Below are positions 9,358 to 18,449 of a stretch of DNA of 64,000 nt, one piece after another. The first letter of the stretch is position 1, and each line of letters begins with the position of its first letter. The notes beneath the pieces are model-generated. The model was not told the DNA's origin, made no database searches, and worked only from the letters and a program-made list of their open reading frames with translations. Source of the stretch: Pseudaminobacter salicylatoxidans (lineage in GTDB: Bacteria; Pseudomonadota; Alphaproteobacteria; Rhizobiales; Rhizobiaceae); assembly GCF_003148475.1 (NCBI RefSeq), contig NZ_QGGG01000010.1, forward strand, positions 62,001 through 126,000. The letters are read 5' to 3'. Made by a program: the position numbers and the translations under genes.

Positions 9358-10419
9358 TCAGCCCAGAACGTGGATCGACGGGCGCGAAAGCGTCAGATGC
9401 GCGGTTTCGCCCACCGCGAACAGTCCGGTTTCGGCAGGATTGGGACTGTCGACCAGCCATTCGCCCGCACCCGGCACATCGACCAGATACTCCGCGATAT
9501 TGCCGAGGAACATCACCCGACGCACGGTTCCGGCAAAATCGCCCTTGTCGCGCGACAGGTGTACCGCTTCCGGCCGGATGACCAGCGTGACATCCTTGGC
9601 GACGGCCGCCTGCGGCAGCCCCTCCATGCCGAAGCGGGTACCGGCGATTTCAACGCTGCCGGCTTCCGCGATCCTTGCGGAGACAAAATTCGCCTTGCCG
9701 ATGAAATCGGCCACGAAACGGGTCGCCGGACGGGCATAGACCTCATGCGGTGTGCCGGCTTGCTCAACGACACCGCCGTTCATGACGACGATGCGGTCGG
9801 AAATGCTCATGGCCTCGACCTGATCGTGTGTGACATAGACGCTGGTGATGCCGAGTCGCTGCTGCAACTCACGGATTTCCACGCGCATCTGCTCGCGCAA
9901 CTTGGCGTCGAGATTGGACAGTGGCTCATCGAACAGGAGCACGCGCGGCTCCATGACGATGCAGCGCGCCAGCGCCACGCGCTGTTGCTGGCCGCCGGAA
10001 AGCTGGTTGGGCGAGCGGCGAGCATAGCCGGACAAGCCGGTCTGCTCCAGCACGCGCATCACGCGTTCCTCGATCTCCTTGCGCGGGAGTTTGCGCAGCC
10101 TGAGGCCGAAGGCGACGTTCTCGAACACATCGAGATGCGGGAAGATGGCATAAGACTGGAACACCATCGCGGCATCGCGCGCATTGGGAGCCACATCGTT
10201 CATGCGCCGGTCGCCGAACCAGATGTCGCCCTCGGTCGGCTCTTCGAAGCCGGCGATCATGCGCAGAAGCGTGGTCTTGCCGCAACCGGAAGGCCCCAGC
10301 AGCGTGACCAGCTTGCCCTCCTCTATGTTCAGGTCGATGCTCTTGACCGCGGCGACGGGCACCCCGTCATGGCCGGCGAAGGTCTTGTTGAGACCTGCAA
10401 TGCGAATACCCAAAGTCAT
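9358..10419 (-). CDS. ABC transporter ATP-binding protein, Fbp/Pot type
   Basis: A 353-residue importer ATPase. Walker A is GPSGCGKTT (residues 42-50), the Q-loop is AMVFQSYAIFPH, the signature is LSGGQQQR, Walker B is LLFDEPLSNLDA, and the switch histidine is in VTHDQVEA. A TOBE-like C-terminal domain follows, as in iron(III), spermidine or 2-aminoethylphosphonate systems. The ATG at 10417-10419 overlaps the permease stop by one base, so the three transporter genes form an operon with order binding protein, permease, ATPase. Substrate is most likely ferric iron or a phosphonate/organic anion. Confidence 0.93.
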   Translation of the reverse strand: MTLGIRIAGLNKTFAGHDGVPVAAVKSIDLNIEEGKLVTLLGPSGCGKTTLLRMIAGFEEPTEGDIWFGDRRMNDVAPNARDAAMVFQSYAIFPHLDVFENVAFGLRLRKLPRKEIEERVMRVLEQTGLSGYARRSPNQLSGGQQQRVALARCIVMEPRVLLFDEPLSNLDAKLREQMRVEIRELQQRLGITSVYVTHDQVEAMSISDRIVVMNGGVVEQAGTPHEVYARPATRFVADFIGKANFVSARIAEAGSVEIAGTRFGMEGLPQAAVAKDVTLVIRPEAVHLSRDKGDFAGTVRRVMFLGNIAEYLVDVPGAGEWLVDSPNPAETGLFAVGETAHLTLSRPSIHVLG

Positions 10420-12092
10420 CAGTTTCTCACCATGGAGGTGTGGCGCGACCAGCGGCTGACGAGCGTGCTGATCACGGCTATGGCGATGAGGACGATCACG
10501 ATCACCACCACGCTGTAAGCGGCCGCGACGCCCAGCCGGCCCGAGCCGACCTGGTTGAGGATCTGCACGGTCATCAGGTTCCAGTTGGCCGAAACCAGGA
10601 AGATGGCCGCGCTGATCGCCGTCATGGCGCGCACGAACGCGTAGACGAGACCGGAGAAAAAGGCCGGCGCGATGAGCGGCAGCGTCACCTTGCGGAACGT
10701 GGTCAGGCCATCGGCGCCGAGATTCTGCGCCGCCTCCTCGATTGAGGGATCGATCTGCCGCAGCACGGCTATGCCCGACTGGATGCCGACCGGCACATAG
10801 CGGAAGACGAAGCAGAGCACGAGGATGGTCAGTGTGCCGGTGAGCACCAGCGGCGGCGCGTTGAAGGCCAGGATGTAGCCGATGCCGACCACCGTGCCCG
10901 GCACGGCAAAGCTGAGGATCGATCCGAACTCCAGCGCCGTGCGGCCCGGAAACACGCGACGTACTACGAGGAAGGCCACCAACATGCCGAACAGGCCACT
11001 GACCGGGGTGGAGATCAGCGCCACGATCAACGTGTCCTTCACCGTGTCGAAGCCGACATTGAAGACATAGACGAAATGCTGCAGCGTCGGCGTGTAGTTG
11101 AAGCCCCACACCTTGGTCAGCGCGCCGACTAGGATGACCGCATAGAATGCGGTGACAAACAACGCGAACAGGACCACGAAGCCGAAGAGCAGCCATTTGA
11201 CCGGCTCGCTCACCACCTTTGTGGTCGAGGCCGTCGGCTTGCCCGTGACGGTGATGTATTGGCGCTTGGCCAGATAATAGCGCTGGATGGCAAAGGCCGT
11301 CAGCGACGGTATCAGCAGGACGATGGCAAGCGTTGCGCCACGCGACAGGTTGAACGAGCCGGTGATCTCCAGATAGGCCTGCGGCGCGAGCATGGGAAAG
11401 CCCGCTCCCGCCAGCACCAGCGGATTGCCGAAATCGGCCATGGATTCGATGAAGACGACCAGAAAGGCGCTGGCGATGCCGGGCAGCGCCAGCGGAAAGC
11501 TGACCTTCCAGAAGGCCTGCCAGCGCGTGGCGCCGATGTTGAGCGCCGCATCCTCCAGCGTCGGGCTGATCGAGGCCAGCACGCCGCGCATCGACAGATA
11601 GGCGATGGGTGCAAAGGTGAAGACCTGCGACAGCACCACGCCCCGAAAGCCATAGATGGAGAAATCCTGCAAACCCAGAAGCTGCTTTGTCACCAGGCCA
11701 TTGAAGCCGAACAGAAACAGGATCGACACCGCGCTGACGAAGGGCGGCGAGACGATGGGCAGGATGGTTATGTAGTGCAGCAGGCGCTTGCCCGGCACGT
11801 CCAGCCGCGTCAGTACCAGTGCCGCGATGAAGCCTATGGCGACGCCGAGGAGGCCGACAAGAACGCCGACACTCAGGCTGTTGATCAGCGCGTTGCGGTA
11901 AAGCCTGCGCTCGGCAAGTGCGGCATAGCCTTCGAGCGTCCAGTTGCCGTCCACCTGAAAGCTGGCCAGGAACACCCTGACCAGCGGATAGACGACGAAC
12001 AGGACGATCGATACCGCGACAACGGCAAGCAGCGCGAGAAGGATGGGATCCCGCGCCAGCAACCGCAGTTCAGAACGCGCTTTCGCAAACAA
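10419..12092 (-). CDS. ABC transporter permease, fused two-domain FbpB type
   Basis: A 557-residue inner-membrane protein with two tandem permease domains, each with an EAA loop (EDAALNIGATRWQAFWKV in the first half, EEAAQNLGADGLTTFRKV in the second). About 12 transmembrane segments are visible. This internally duplicated form is typical of iron(III) FbpB/SfuB importers, where one polypeptide replaces a permease dimer. It follows the binding-protein gene after 14 bases and overlaps the ATPase start by one base. Confidence 0.93.
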   Translation of the reverse strand: MFAKARSELRLLARDPILLALLAVVAVSIVLFVVYPLVRVFLASFQVDGNWTLEGYAALAERRLYRNALINSLSVGVLVGLLGVAIGFIAALVLTRLDVPGKRLLHYITILPIVSPPFVSAVSILFLFGFNGLVTKQLLGLQDFSIYGFRGVVLSQVFTFAPIAYLSMRGVLASISPTLEDAALNIGATRWQAFWKVSFPLALPGIASAFLVVFIESMADFGNPLVLAGAGFPMLAPQAYLEITGSFNLSRGATLAIVLLIPSLTAFAIQRYYLAKRQYITVTGKPTASTTKVVSEPVKWLLFGFVVLFALFVTAFYAVILVGALTKVWGFNYTPTLQHFVYVFNVGFDTVKDTLIVALISTPVSGLFGMLVAFLVVRRVFPGRTALEFGSILSFAVPGTVVGIGYILAFNAPPLVLTGTLTILVLCFVFRYVPVGIQSGIAVLRQIDPSIEEAAQNLGADGLTTFRKVTLPLIAPAFFSGLVYAFVRAMTAISAAIFLVSANWNLMTVQILNQVGSGRLGVAAAYSVVVIVIVLIAIAVISTLVSRWSRHTSMVRN

Positions 12093-12106
12093 TGGTCTAA
12101 GGCGCC

Positions 12107-13102
12107 TTACTGGCCGAGCACATCCTTCGTCCAGCGCTCGACAAGCCTCTGCCTGTTCTCGGCGGCGAAGGTCGGATCGGTGGAGACGAGCTTGATCTTG
12201 TCGAGGGTCGGAACGCCCTCGCCGCCGCTCACATCGCCACGGATCGGCAGGAAGTAGGTCTTGGTAGCGGCAAGCTCGCCCTGCCCTTCGGCCGAGGTCA
12301 TCCAGTCGACCAGCTTCCTGGCGTCATCCATGTTCTGCGCGCCCTTGAGGATCGACATGGCGGCAACCTCGTAACCGACGCCTTCGCTCGGAAACACGAC
12401 GTTGACCGGATAGCCCTCGTCGGCGAGCTTCAGGAAGCCCGGCGAAAACTGGATGGCGATCGGCGTTTCGCCCACGCCCAGCGCGCCGCTGGGAGCGGTA
12501 CCGCTCTGCGTATAGGTCTGGATGTTGGGGTTGAGCGCCTTGAGATATTCGAAGGCACCGTCCTCACCGCGCTCCTTGAGCAGGGTCAGGATGACCGCAT
12601 AGGCCGTACCGGAAGACTGTGGCGACGGCATCTGGATCAGGCCCTTATAGGCCGGATTCTTCAGATCTTCCCACGAGGCCGGGATCGGCGCGCCACGGCT
12701 TTCGAGAATGTCGGTGCGGACGCCAACGGCGACGGGGTTGGTGTAGATGGCGTGCCAGTAGCCGTCCTTGTCCTTGAACTCGTCGGAAAGCGCCGAGGCG
12801 TTCTGCGAGGCGTAAGGCTCGGTCAGGTCACGCTCCCTGGCCAGCATATGATTCTCGCTCGGCGCACCGAACCAGACGTCGGCCTGCGGACGGGCCTTTT
12901 CGGCCTCGATACGCGACAGCGCCGGGCCGGAGGACAGGAACACCATCTGCACGTCCACGCCGGTGGACTTGGTGAAGGCGTCGAGCAGTTTCTTGGCGTT
13001 TTCTTCGTCAACACTCGAATAGACGACGAGCGCATGGGCGGAACTCACCGCCATGAACGACGCCATGGCCGCAGCCAACACGGAACGAACGAACGATTTC
13101 AT
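12107..13102 (-). CDS. Periplasmic substrate-binding protein of ABC importer (FbpA-like)
   Basis: A 331-residue binding protein with a clear signal peptide (MKSFVRSVLAAAMASF, cleavage after SAHA). The mature start LVVYSSVDEENAKKLL is typical of the family that binds Fe3+, thiamine or phosphonates. The ATG at 13102 follows a GGGGGAAAC ribosome-binding stretch and was chosen over an upstream in-frame codon at 13147 because it begins the signal peptide. It is the first gene of the importer operon. The iron-ligating tyrosines cannot be assigned confidently by eye. Confidence 0.9.
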   Translation of the reverse strand: MKSFVRSVLAAAMASFMAVSSAHALVVYSSVDEENAKKLLDAFTKSTGVDVQMVFLSSGPALSRIEAEKARPQADVWFGAPSENHMLARERDLTEPYASQNASALSDEFKDKDGYWHAIYTNPVAVGVRTDILESRGAPIPASWEDLKNPAYKGLIQMPSPQSSGTAYAVILTLLKERGEDGAFEYLKALNPNIQTYTQSGTAPSGALGVGETPIAIQFSPGFLKLADEGYPVNVVFPSEGVGYEVAAMSILKGAQNMDDARKLVDWMTSAEGQGELAATKTYFLPIRGDVSGGEGVPTLDKIKLVSTDPTFAAENRQRLVERWTKDVLGQ

Positions 13103-13225
13103 GTTTCCCCCTCTCCAGCCTGTCGCCGGACGACAGATCACTGACATTCATGAGTCGGCAAATTATCGACACCAATCCATGAAGGGTCAACCGCATGGCC
13201 GCGCTATCCAGAACTGAATGCCCAT

Positions 13226-16200
13226 TTACTCCTGAGCTTGTGGAGCGGTCGACTCTTCTTCCTCCGCCCGCTTCGAATGGTCGGCCGCGATCATCATGTA
13301 GACCGCAGGCACGACGAACAACGTGAACAAGGTGCCGATGGCGAGGCCACTGGCGATGACCAGGCCCATATTGTAACGCGAAACCGCGCCCGCGCCGGTG
13401 GCGATGATGAGCGGCACCACGCCCAGCACCATGGCGGCAGTGGTCATGAGGATGGGGCGCAGGCGGATGCCGCAGGCCGCCTCGATGGCCTCGCGCTTGG
13501 ACTTGCCCTGATGCTGCAGTTCGTTCGCGAACTCGACGATGAGAATGCCGTGCTTGCTGATGAGGCCCATCAGCGTCACCAGCCCCACCTCGGTGTAGAT
13601 GTTCAGGCTTGCGCCGCCGAGACCGATGCTGATGAAGATCAGCGCGCCGGCGATCGACATCGGCACGGACACCAGAATGATGATCGGATCGCGGAAGCTC
13701 TCGAACAGCGCGGCCAGCGCCAGATAGATGATGATGAGGGCAAAGGCAAAGGTGGTGACGAAACCGGACGCCTCCTGGATATACTGACGCGACAATCCAC
13801 CATAGTCGACCGTGTAGCCTTGCGGCAGGCTGCGCCTGGCCAGGTTCTGCAGGAATGTCAGCGCCTCGTCCTGCGAGACGCCGGGGGCGGCTACACCCTG
13901 TATCGTGGCGCTGTTCAACTGCTGGAAATGGTTGATGGATTCAGGGATCGTCCGTGTGGTGATCTTCGCCACGGTGGACAGCGGAATCGGCACGCCGTTC
14001 GCAGCCCCGATATAGTAGTTCATCAGTTGGTCTGGATTCAGCCGATGGCGCTGCTGCACCTGCGGGATGACCTTGTAGGAGCGGTTGTCGAGGCTGAAAT
14101 AATTCACATAGCCGCCACCCAGCATGCTGCTCAGGGCTGCGCCGACGTCGCTCATCTTGAGGCCGAGTTGTGCGGTCTTGTTGCGGTCGATCTCGACGAC
14201 CGATTGCGGGTTGTCGATCTTCAGGTCGCTGTCGAGGAAGATGAACATGCCGCTCTTCAACGCTTCCTGCAGGAAGTTCTGCGCCACTTCGTTGAGCCGC
14301 TCGAAGGAGTTGGTGGTGGTCAGAACGAACTGCACCGGCAGCCCCTGACTGCCCGGCAGCGGCGGCAGCTGGAACACAGCCGCGCGCACGCCCGCCACGC
14401 TGTCCATCTGCTTTTGCACCACCGGCTGCAAATCGTTGGTGGTCAGGGTGCGCTTGTCCCATGGCGTGAACACCATGCCGGCGATGGCCGTGCCGGGGGC
14501 GTCGATCTGGAAGACGTGAGCCGTTTCCGGGTGCTGCGCCAACAGGCCATAGACTTGACGGGAATAAAGCAGTTTCTGGTCGAGCGTGGCATTGGCGGCT
14601 GGCGTGGACGAGACGATGATGATGCCCTCGTCTTCCTGCGGCGCCAGCTCGCTCTTGGCGCCGGCGTAGAGGAAATAAATGCTCCCCAGCACGATTACGG
14701 CGAACACCCCCGTCACGGGCAGATAGTTCAAGCTGCCGTGCAGCCAGCGCTCATAGCGGTTACGCACGCGCTCGAAAGTGCGGTCGATGAACGCCGTCAG
14801 CCGCTCCTGCCAGCCACCACCGCGCTCGTCACGCGCCTTCAGGATGCGCGAGCACATCATTGGCGACAGCGTCAGCGCGATGATCGCCGAAACGGTCACT
14901 GCAGCCACCAGCGTGAAGGCGAATTCGGTGAACAGCGCGCCCGTCAACCCACCCTGGAACCCAATGGGAACATAAACCGCAACCAGCACCACGGTCATTG
15001 CGATGATAGGATTTCCCAGTTCGCGCGCCGCCGCAATCGCGGCGGGAACGGGTTTCACGCCTTCATCGATGTGCCGGTTGACGTTCTCCACCACGATGAT
15101 GGCATCGTCCACCACGAGTCCGATGGCGAGCACAAGCGCCAGCAGCGTCAACAGGTTGATGGAAAAGCCGAGCGCAAGCATGATTATGAAGCTGCCGATC
15201 AGCGACAGCGGAATAGCCACCAGCGGGATCAGCACGGAGCGGACCGAGCCGAGAAACGCGAAGATGACCAGCGTGACGATGAGCAGCGCCTCGACAAGCG
15301 TGCGTACCACCTCGCGGATAGAGCTGTTCACGAAGTCGGTCGAGTCGTAGACGATCGCGCCGCGCAGCCCTTGGGGCAGTTCCGCCTGAATTTCGGGAAA
15401 CACCTTGCGCACGCCGGCGATCACGTCGAGCAGATTGGCGCTGGGCGCCACCTGGATTCCGATATAGACGGCCTGCTTGCCGTCGAATGCCACCTGCGAT
15501 TCATAGTCGTCGGCGCCGAGGCTCACATAGGCCACGTCCTTCAGCCGCACCACCGCGCCGCCGGACTGCTTGATGATCAGATTGGCGAACTCCTCGGCGC
15601 TATGCAGGCTGGTGGAAGCGGTGAGATTGACCTGCACCATCTGCCCCCTGGTGGAGCCGAGGCCGGAAATATAATCGTTCGCCTGCAGGGCGTTGGATAT
15701 ATCCGTGGCGGTCAGGCCATAGGCTGCCATCTTTGCTGGGTCCAGCCACGCCCTCAGCGCGAAATTCTGGCCGCCGAGTATTTCGGCCGTCTGCACGCCG
15801 GGCACGGCCTGCAGCTTGGGCTGCACGACGCGCACCAGATAGTCTGTGATCTTGTTGCGCGGCAGCACGTCGCTGTCGAAGCCCATATACATGGCATCGA
15901 CTGTCTGGCCGATCTTGACGTTCAGCACCGGCTGCTGCGTACCGGTCGGCAACTGGTTGATGACCGAGGCGACCTTGGTGCTGATTTCGGTCAGCGCCTT
16001 GTCGGCATCGTAGTTCAGACGCAGATAGATCGTGATGACATTGACGCCGCTCTGGCTGGTCGAACTCATATAGTCGATGCCGCTGGCCTGGGCGATGGCG
16101 TTCTCCAGGGGCGTGGCGATAAAGCCCGCAATCACATCGGGGTCGGCGCCATAATAGGTCGTGGTGACGGTGACGACCGCGTTTTCGGTGCGCGGATATT

Positions 16201-16306
16201 GCAGGATCGGCAGCGAGCCGATAGCGCGCAGGCCCAGAACCAGGATCACCAGGCTGACCACGATGGACAGCACTGGGCGGCGGATGAAGATGTCGGTGAA
16301 CTTCAT
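13226..16306 (-). CDS. RND efflux transporter permease (AcrB/MexF-like)
   Basis: A 1026-residue inner-membrane drug/proton antiporter. It starts MKFTDIFIRRPVLSIVVSL, the standard RND opening. The proton-relay Asp pair is present in TM4 (D400, D401 in GLVVDDAIIVVEN). The two-fold periplasmic loop architecture and 12 TM segments are evident. It lies 43 bases downstream of its adaptor gene in the same operon. No outer-membrane factor is in the window, so it presumably uses a TolC-type protein encoded elsewhere. Substrates cannot be read. Confidence 0.95.
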   Translation of the reverse strand: MKFTDIFIRRPVLSIVVSLVILVLGLRAIGSLPILQYPRTENAVVTVTTTYYGADPDVIAGFIATPLENAIAQASGIDYMSSTSQSGVNVITIYLRLNYDADKALTEISTKVASVINQLPTGTQQPVLNVKIGQTVDAMYMGFDSDVLPRNKITDYLVRVVQPKLQAVPGVQTAEILGGQNFALRAWLDPAKMAAYGLTATDISNALQANDYISGLGSTRGQMVQVNLTASTSLHSAEEFANLIIKQSGGAVVRLKDVAYVSLGADDYESQVAFDGKQAVYIGIQVAPSANLLDVIAGVRKVFPEIQAELPQGLRGAIVYDSTDFVNSSIREVVRTLVEALLIVTLVIFAFLGSVRSVLIPLVAIPLSLIGSFIIMLALGFSINLLTLLALVLAIGLVVDDAIIVVENVNRHIDEGVKPVPAAIAAARELGNPIIAMTVVLVAVYVPIGFQGGLTGALFTEFAFTLVAAVTVSAIIALTLSPMMCSRILKARDERGGGWQERLTAFIDRTFERVRNRYERWLHGSLNYLPVTGVFAVIVLGSIYFLYAGAKSELAPQEDEGIIIVSSTPAANATLDQKLLYSRQVYGLLAQHPETAHVFQIDAPGTAIAGMVFTPWDKRTLTTNDLQPVVQKQMDSVAGVRAAVFQLPPLPGSQGLPVQFVLTTTNSFERLNEVAQNFLQEALKSGMFIFLDSDLKIDNPQSVVEIDRNKTAQLGLKMSDVGAALSSMLGGGYVNYFSLDNRSYKVIPQVQQRHRLNPDQLMNYYIGAANGVPIPLSTVAKITTRTIPESINHFQQLNSATIQGVAAPGVSQDEALTFLQNLARRSLPQGYTVDYGGLSRQYIQEASGFVTTFAFALIIIYLALAALFESFRDPIIILVSVPMSIAGALIFISIGLGGASLNIYTEVGLVTLMGLISKHGILIVEFANELQHQGKSKREAIEAACGIRLRPILMTTAAMVLGVVPLIIATGAGAVSRYNMGLVIASGLAIGTLFTLFVVPAVYMMIAADHSKRAEEEESTAPQAQE

Positions 16307-16349
16307 GACCGCCGATCCTTTCGACTGCCGCGTGAGCGATCCGGGCGCA

Positions 16350-17480
16350 TCACTGGTCCACCGGCTTGGGGTTGGGATCGTTGGTGGGTTGGACGGTGTT
16401 GTCGATCTTGACCGGCACGCCGTTACGCAGTTTCACCTGCCCGGCTGTCACCACCGTCTCACCCTCTTTCACGCCGTTGAGCACGGCGACCTGATCGCCG
16501 CGCGTGGCACCGGTGGTCACGAATGTCTGCCGCGCCACCAGTTGCGGCTGACCGTTGGCGTCCTTGCCCTTGTCGTCCACGATGTAGACGATGTTTCCAT
16601 AGGAATTGTAGGCAATCGCGGTCTGCGGCAGTGTGATGAACTTCTGTGGCGCGGCCACCTCGATATCCACGGTCGCGAACATGCCGGGCAGCAACAACTT
16701 GTCCTTGTTCTGCACATTGGCGCGGATCTGGACATTTCTGGTGGCGAGATCGACCTGCGAATTGATGGCCGCAACCTGCCCCGGAAAGGTCTTGTCAGGG
16801 AACGTATCGACCCTGACCATGACAGCCTGGCCGACCTTGACCTGCGCCAGCGCCTGCTGCGGAACATAGAAATCGACATAGATCGGGTCGAGTTGCTGGA
16901 GGCTGACAATGGCTGTGCCGGCGGCGAGATATTGCCCGACATCGACCTGCCTGATGCCAAGCCGTCCATCGAACGGAGCCGCTATGGACTTGTAATCGAC
17001 CAGTGCCTGCTGCTGCTCGACCAGTGCCTGCGCATTGAGGTAGTTGCCCCTGTCGGTATCGACCACCTCCTTGCTCACCGTGTCCGTCCTGGCAAGCTTG
17101 GTGTCGCGATCCAGGTTGATCTTGGCCAGCGCCGCCGTCGCTTTCAGCGCGTCGAGATGGGCAATGTCGTCGCTTGCCTCCAGTTCCAGAAGCAGGTCGC
17201 CTTTTTTCACATCCGCGCCGGATTTGAAATGCACGCCCGAAACGGTGCCTGCGACCTGTCCGCTGATGCTTGCCCCGTTGACCGCGCGCACATTGCCCAC
17301 GGCCTCAAGCTTGGGCTGCCATTCCTGCAATCCCGCAGTCATGGTCGATATGGTCTGCGGCGGATTCGACAGCGTGGCGATGTATTTGCGGATCATCGAC
17401 GACCGGAACGCCTCGAAACCGAAAATACCGCCCAGAACCAGCCCTGTCAGGACAAGCATGACAATCATGCGCTTCAGCAT
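16350..17480 (-). CDS. RND efflux periplasmic adaptor (membrane fusion protein)
   Basis: A 376-residue adaptor anchored by an N-terminal membrane segment (about residues 5-23). Domains in order: lipoyl half (SISGQVAGTVSGVHFKSG), an alpha-helical hairpin around 120-190, the second lipoyl half (SIAAPFDGRLGIRQVDVGQY), then beta-barrel and membrane-proximal domains. It ends with a proline-rich tail. It is the first gene of the two-gene efflux operon. No local regulator gene is adjacent. Confidence 0.93.
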   Translation of the reverse strand: MLKRMIVMLVLTGLVLGGIFGFEAFRSSMIRKYIATLSNPPQTISTMTAGLQEWQPKLEAVGNVRAVNGASISGQVAGTVSGVHFKSGADVKKGDLLLELEASDDIAHLDALKATAALAKINLDRDTKLARTDTVSKEVVDTDRGNYLNAQALVEQQQALVDYKSIAAPFDGRLGIRQVDVGQYLAAGTAIVSLQQLDPIYVDFYVPQQALAQVKVGQAVMVRVDTFPDKTFPGQVAAINSQVDLATRNVQIRANVQNKDKLLLPGMFATVDIEVAAPQKFITLPQTAIAYNSYGNIVYIVDDKGKDANGQPQLVARQTFVTTGATRGDQVAVLNGVKEGETVVTAGQVKLRNGVPVKIDNTVQPTNDPNPKPVDQ

Positions 17481-17880
17481 CAGACGCGCCTTCCGGGGAA
17501 CGCACGAGTGCTATTTGCAAGAACAGGTGCCTCGCGTCACCTTCCGCAACCGCAGCGGTCGAACCGGATCGCTCGGAGAGCGGCGGCTTTGCAGCGACAC
17601 AGGCACATTTTCGGCAATAGCTAGGGGCCGGAGTGGCGGCGGCCAGTCACCTTCTTGATAACAAAGCGTGATCGAAGCATTGTCGCTGGACGCCTACGTA
17701 ATCCCGGCATAGCCGAGCGGCACAAGTTCGGGTAAAATTTCCGCATTAGGAAGAAAGCATCAAGGATACTGTGCAAGTCACATTTGAGACCCAAGCGCTG
17801 AGACTTCCGAAGTAATCCGTTTAACAACGCAGGGCGCAACGCTGGATAGCGTTCGCAACGCACATAGGGAGCGTGGACCG
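17481..17880. other. Gene-free divergent interval between efflux operon and hdeD-like gene
   Basis: About 400 bases that must hold the promoters for the efflux operon (minus) and the HdeD gene (plus). No convincing regulator palindrome or coding region was seen. The HdeD-side end contains a ribosome-binding GGGAG upstream of the ATG at 17881. Confidence 0.45.
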
Positions 17881-18432
17881 ATGGCAACCAACGAATCCAG
17901 GCGATACCAGGCGACAATGACGGCACTCCGCGGCATCGTGATGATCGCCGCAGGGCTACTCGCCTTCCTCTATCCCGCCGAAGCGGTAAAATTCGTGTTG
18001 CTGGCCGGCGGCGGCCTGCTTCTGGTCGATGGCGCTCTCGGGCTGGCGTCCGGCGAGACGTGGGCATCCCGCAATGCCGGGGGCCAACTGGTGCTGATCC
18101 GCAATCTCTGCTGCATCGTTGCAGGGGTGATCGTGCTGGCCAGCGGCCTGCTTACCAATGTCTTCAGCCTGTCCTTCCTGGCCACTTGTGTCGGCCTGCT
18201 GGCGCTCGTTGCCGGGCTCGTCGAGATCGTATCGAGCCTAATTGACCGGGATCGCTATGCAAGCCCGTTGCCGGCCATGGTCAGCGGCGGCCTCTATGCC
18301 ATTTTCGGCCTTGCACTGTTGTTCATGCCACTGTCGAGCGCGGCGACGTTGATGCGCATCGTCACGGCCTTGCTCATTCTCTATGCGCTCAGCCTGCTCT
18401 ACCGCGCCTGGCGGATTCGAACCACGGCCTGA
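17881..18432 (+). CDS. HdeD-family membrane protein (DUF308)
   Basis: A 183-residue integral membrane protein with about six hydrophobic segments, arranged as tandem DUF308-like pairs (for example GIVMIAAGLLAFLYPAEAVKFVLLAGGGLLLVDG). E. coli HdeD is an inner-membrane acid-resistance protein; the exact role here is inferred only from family. It begins after a GGGAG site and ends 17 bases before the membrane phosphoesterase gene, suggesting coexpression. Confidence 0.85.
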   Translation: MATNESRRYQATMTALRGIVMIAAGLLAFLYPAEAVKFVLLAGGGLLLVDGALGLASGETWASRNAGGQLVLIRNLCCIVAGVIVLASGLLTNVFSLSFLATCVGLLALVAGLVEIVSSLIDRDRYASPLPAMVSGGLYAIFGLALLFMPLSSAATLMRIVTALLILYALSLLYRAWRIRTTA

Positions 18433-18449
18433 GCCGGGCGGAAACCGAG

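Noticed and set aside
9358-11196. A 612-residue reading for the ABC ATPase
   Set aside because: The extra N-terminal part is out-of-frame read-through of the permease gene; the ATPase homology starts at the ATG at 10419.
13238-16411. A 1057-codon open frame antisense to the RND pump gene
   Set aside because: Translated sequence is rich in His, Arg and Asp with no domain pattern, typical of high-GC antisense frames. The opposite strand has a full, motif-rich RND protein.
17481-17880. TetR-type operator for the RND efflux operon
   Set aside because: No convincing inverted repeat was seen, and no regulator gene is adjacent.
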